Part shown: piece by piece, positions 61,260 to 64,000 of the stretch
Layout of the letters: each line of letters opens with the position of its first letter
Position numbering within the stretch: the stretch's first letter is position 1
Origin: Phoronis australis
Taxonomy: Eukaryota > Phoronida > Phoronidae
DNA: 64,000 nt
Direction of reading: 5' to 3'
Assembly: GCA_002633005.1 (NCBI GenBank)
Contig: NMRA01000416.1
Coordinates: forward strand, 101,597-165,596
The notes under the pieces: model-generated
What the model was told of the DNA's origin: nothing
Databases searched by the model: none
The model's input: only the letters and a program-made list of their open reading frames with translations
Made by a program: the position numbers and the translations under genes

Positions 61260-61432
61260 ATTGAAAAAGTGTTTGCGGGAAAGTTGCAGGAAACTTTATT
61301 GTTGAAAAGTGTTTGCGGGAAAGTTGCAGGAAACTTTATTGAGGAAAAAGTGTTTGCGGGAAAGTTGCAGGAAACTTTATTGATGAAAAAGTGTTGGCGG
61401 GAAAGTTGCAGGAAACTTCAATGTTAAAAGTG
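61260..61432. repeat. ~41-bp tandem repeat, four copies
   Basis: The unit is built on GTGTTTGCGGGAAAGTTGCA, then GGAAACTTTATTG. Copies start near 61263, 61304, 61345 and 61386. The preceding 61180-61258 holds related GCCGCAACC/GTTGCGGC phrases in both orientations. Confidence 0.88.
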
Positions 61433-62160
61433 TTAGCATTAAGATTGTGACAATGTTAGAAATTGTGAAATTGTTTTCTAAATTTCAAAGAAACCTCAAA
61501 TCTCAGAACCTAAGTAGGGCAGTTACTTATTTTAGATAACTTATTACCTAAATGTGACCTACTGTTGGGTAAGTTACATTGTTAAAAACAGCACATGCTC
61601 AAAGATGACCAAATGCGAGGTAAAGCATTAGAGAATATAACTGCATCTGTATGTACTTTGCTTTTTATTCAGTCACCATATTTAACAAGTTTTCAACTTT
61701 CATACTGCTGTCAAAGTCAGTACAGCAAAATATTAAATGCAATTCCTTTAAATCAACAAAGGCAGTGTTACCAGCATGTTGTGTAAACAAGCATAATAAA
61801 TATCAATACAAACCATACACAAATATATGATCCAATTTAACCAAATGTGCAAGTATTAGCATTTAAAGCAATTTGTACTTTTCCAACATTTGAAATTATC
61901 TCATAATCAGGTGGTAGCAGCCACTGTATCTACAGTAAAATTTTGTCTATTTCGGACAAAAATAATTGCCAAAAATTACTCATTTTGATTTTTCAAGGAC
62001 ATTTAGCATTGTTGTGAAAACCCACAATTTTTCCCAATATTGTCTGTCAGCAGCTATGGTACGGACTTGGACATGACTCTGGATTCTTGTGGTACTGTAC
62101 ATTATTTATGAAAAAATAAGAAATATAATTTCACACGTGTCCTTATATTATTGTTTTATG

Positions 62161-62350
62161 CTTTTAGGGTTATTGTTTATTTTAATCATACTAGCCCAGC
62201 TACATGTTGAACTGCCAGTACAGTGTTTTCAAGGAATGCCTCTTGGAATACATTAATGTTTAATGCCTCTAGGGCTGTCGATTGTTTATTTAAATTAAGC
62301 TAGCCCAGCCACATGTTGACCTGGTGGGACTGTTATCAAGGAAGGCATGT
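62161..62350. repeat. Diverged ~115-bp tandem duplication
   Basis: Two copies share AGGGNTNTTGTTTATTTAAAT, CTAGCCCAGC(T/C)ACATGTTGA and ATCAAGGAA(G)GC blocks in order, ending before a poly-G run (62350-62360). Confidence 0.7.
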
Positions 62351-62399
62351 GGGGGGGGGGGTGACCTATAAGCTTTCATTTGAACCAAATTCAAAAGGT

Positions 62400-63710
62400 T
62401 TTGGTACAGCCTAGACTCTACATGGATAACTGAAGAACTGTATGGATGTGAGTTTTGAATTTAAAATTGTCTTTATGTTGATGTGATTGTTAAGTAAAAT
62501 TACTTAGACTTCATTCATGAATCAGTAGTTTTGGTCTTACAAACAAAAGGAAGTTGTTTTTCTTACTGATTCAGCCAAATTGGAGGTTATAATGGTTAGG
62601 GAAAAGTACAACACAGATTTCAACTGAGTTAACTGGGGTTGAGACCAGAATCAACTAGTTTCCAAAACGTTGTCAAGTTACATATGTAACCAGTCCTTCA
62701 AAATAATCACTTAAATGAGACTGTAAAACTTAAAGTTTGTGTCAATTTTCACATATCTCTCAAGCTGTTTGATTCACAATAGTAACAACAAATTTTTACT
62801 TTGGTTTAATGGATGGTAACTATTGGGCACAAAATAAGATTAGCATATTGTATATTTAACTAATGGTAGGTGTTTTAACTGCCATCACCTTCAGTCATAC
62901 GCCAGTTCTCAGTCTGCAGTCAAACTACTGAACACAAGTTCAACTGTCTGTTCATACATGAGCAGAATAGCAAAAGTTCGTGCCTTTTTGCAGAAAGTGA
63001 AATGGCATTCATATTTAAGGTTTATGAATATTGAGTGACAATGTACTTGATGAAAGCCAGACACACTGCAGAGGTTATGAGGCAACAAGTTTAAGTTGAA
63101 AACACCGGAACAAATGGTGTACACAGCATCTCAAGGTTGGTTAGAACAAACATGGAAGCAAACAAGAGCGATCATCCCATATGATCCCTATGGAACACCA
63201 CTGATTGCTGTAATGCAGATTAGTCTGGAGTACAATGTGGTTAGAATGTCCACTAGTAGGTTAAAACTGGATAACCTCTGTAGTTGTTCTTTTCAACACC
63301 ATGGTAATATTGTAAAATGGAAAGGTATAATTTATGTTTGATGCCTTAGATAAATGAATGTTATTGGATGATATCGTTACAGTCGAAATATTGCAAATTT
63401 TAACATAGGCCTACAAGTTCAATGATAGCCCATTCAGTAGACTGATGTATCATGAAACCATATTGGGAAGCAAAAATAGTAATCGATGAAGTATTCGACA
63501 GTTTTCAAGTATTTTAGATGAACATGGGAAAAATAAATATGTTTATAATTGTTAAGAGTGATTTTTTTTCACTTGAGAAGTAATGAGGTAATTTAAAATA
63601 AAATGCTTAAATATGCTCAACATGCTGTTCTAAGCATGCCTTTCCATGGAGGAAAGTCAGATTTCATGGTTTTCTCCACTGGCATTAGACATATTTTGCG
63701 CCATATTCAA
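62400..63710. other. Right-hand intergenic stretch
   Basis: No exon, RNA gene or array is seen. Open frames at 62909-63341 lack splice or family support. Confidence 0.4.
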
Positions 63711-63717
63711 TGCTAAT

Positions 63718-63770
63718 AAACACCCCGTTGTGCGCGTTTCAATGCTCTGTGTTGCTGTTGTTAGTTTAGT
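63718..63770. mobile_element. Half copy of the 12724-12852 hairpin MITE
   Basis: CACCCCGTTGTGCGCGTTTC, then AATGCTCTGTGTTGCTGTTG, matches one arm of the hairpin element in the GPALPP1 intron. The opposite arm is absent. Confidence 0.5.
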
Positions 63771-64000
63771 CAGGTAAATAATATCATTGTTGCAATTATT
63801 ATAGATTTTATCATGCATTAAGAATAAAACATCTCAGTATATTGTAATTAAAGCTTGCATACATTCAAGTTGTTCTCTCTAGATACAATTTTGATTGTAA
63901 TACAAGTATTATTACTAACTGCCACTGTCGACACCTTTATAGGTTCTGTTATTCATTGTCATGTGATTTTGTTTTCCTTTCTAGTCATTATACATCAGAC

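Noticed and set aside
60853-61305. Overlapping minus and plus open frames of 83-114 codons
   Set aside because: Open in several frames at once, with no convincing acceptor or partner exon.

Overview
This is a window of animal nuclear DNA. It is AT-rich, gene-sparse and full of repeats. The genes have short exons with GT-AG introns of 0.2 to 8 kb, and long untranslated or intergenic tracts hold tandem repeats, foldback elements and dispersed repeats. The recognisable proteins (a GAP1-type Ras GTPase-activating protein, GPALPP1, CTP:phosphocholine cytidylyltransferase and a Kelch protein) are general metazoan families. Single Ns and one 746-base gap (23978-24723) mark a draft scaffold. The sequence style suggests a marine invertebrate, perhaps a non-vertebrate deuterostome, but I cannot name the species.

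Layout from left to right. (1) 1-1856: remnants of open frames, then an intron or upstream region of the first gene. (2) 1857-7202, plus strand: the C-terminal coding exons of a RASA2/RASA3-type Ras GAP, covering the end of the PH domain, a perfectly spaced BTK zinc motif and the tail. A 21-nt microexon is likely at 4360-4380. A repeat-rich 3' UTR follows. (3) 10335-18636, minus strand: GPALPP1 in five recovered exons. The segment for the core of its DUF3752 domain could not be found. Its introns hold an array of CTCF-like motifs, a hairpin MITE, and a repeated TAGTGTACGTACCC motif. (4) 19592-21551, plus strand: a putative small two-exon gene that I do not recognise, divergent from GPALPP1. 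(5) 26.6-29.65 kb: two inverted ends carrying a paired GCGATCGAGAACG motif, enclosing zinc-finger-like fragments and a minus-strand first-exon candidate. (6) 31188-45612, plus strand: a complete PCYT1 gene of nine coding exons and 371 residues. (7) 45.6-54.4 kb: intergenic, with a 1-kb foldback element (48450-49447) and a tRNA-derived SINE-like sequence. (8) 54469-55252, minus strand: the last two coding exons of a Kelch-repeat protein. (9) 59276-59880, minus strand: the last two exons of an unidentified protein. (10) 60-64 kb: short tandem repeats and no convincing gene.

The genes share no obvious pathway and this is not an operon. PCYT1 makes CDP-choline, the Ras GAP is a membrane signalling protein, and GPALPP1 is a nuclear protein of poorly known role. 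GPALPP1 and the small gene at 19592 start about 1 kb apart in opposite directions and may share a promoter region. Exon boundaries were set by eye from splice consensus, phase agreement and family similarity; no alignment was run.
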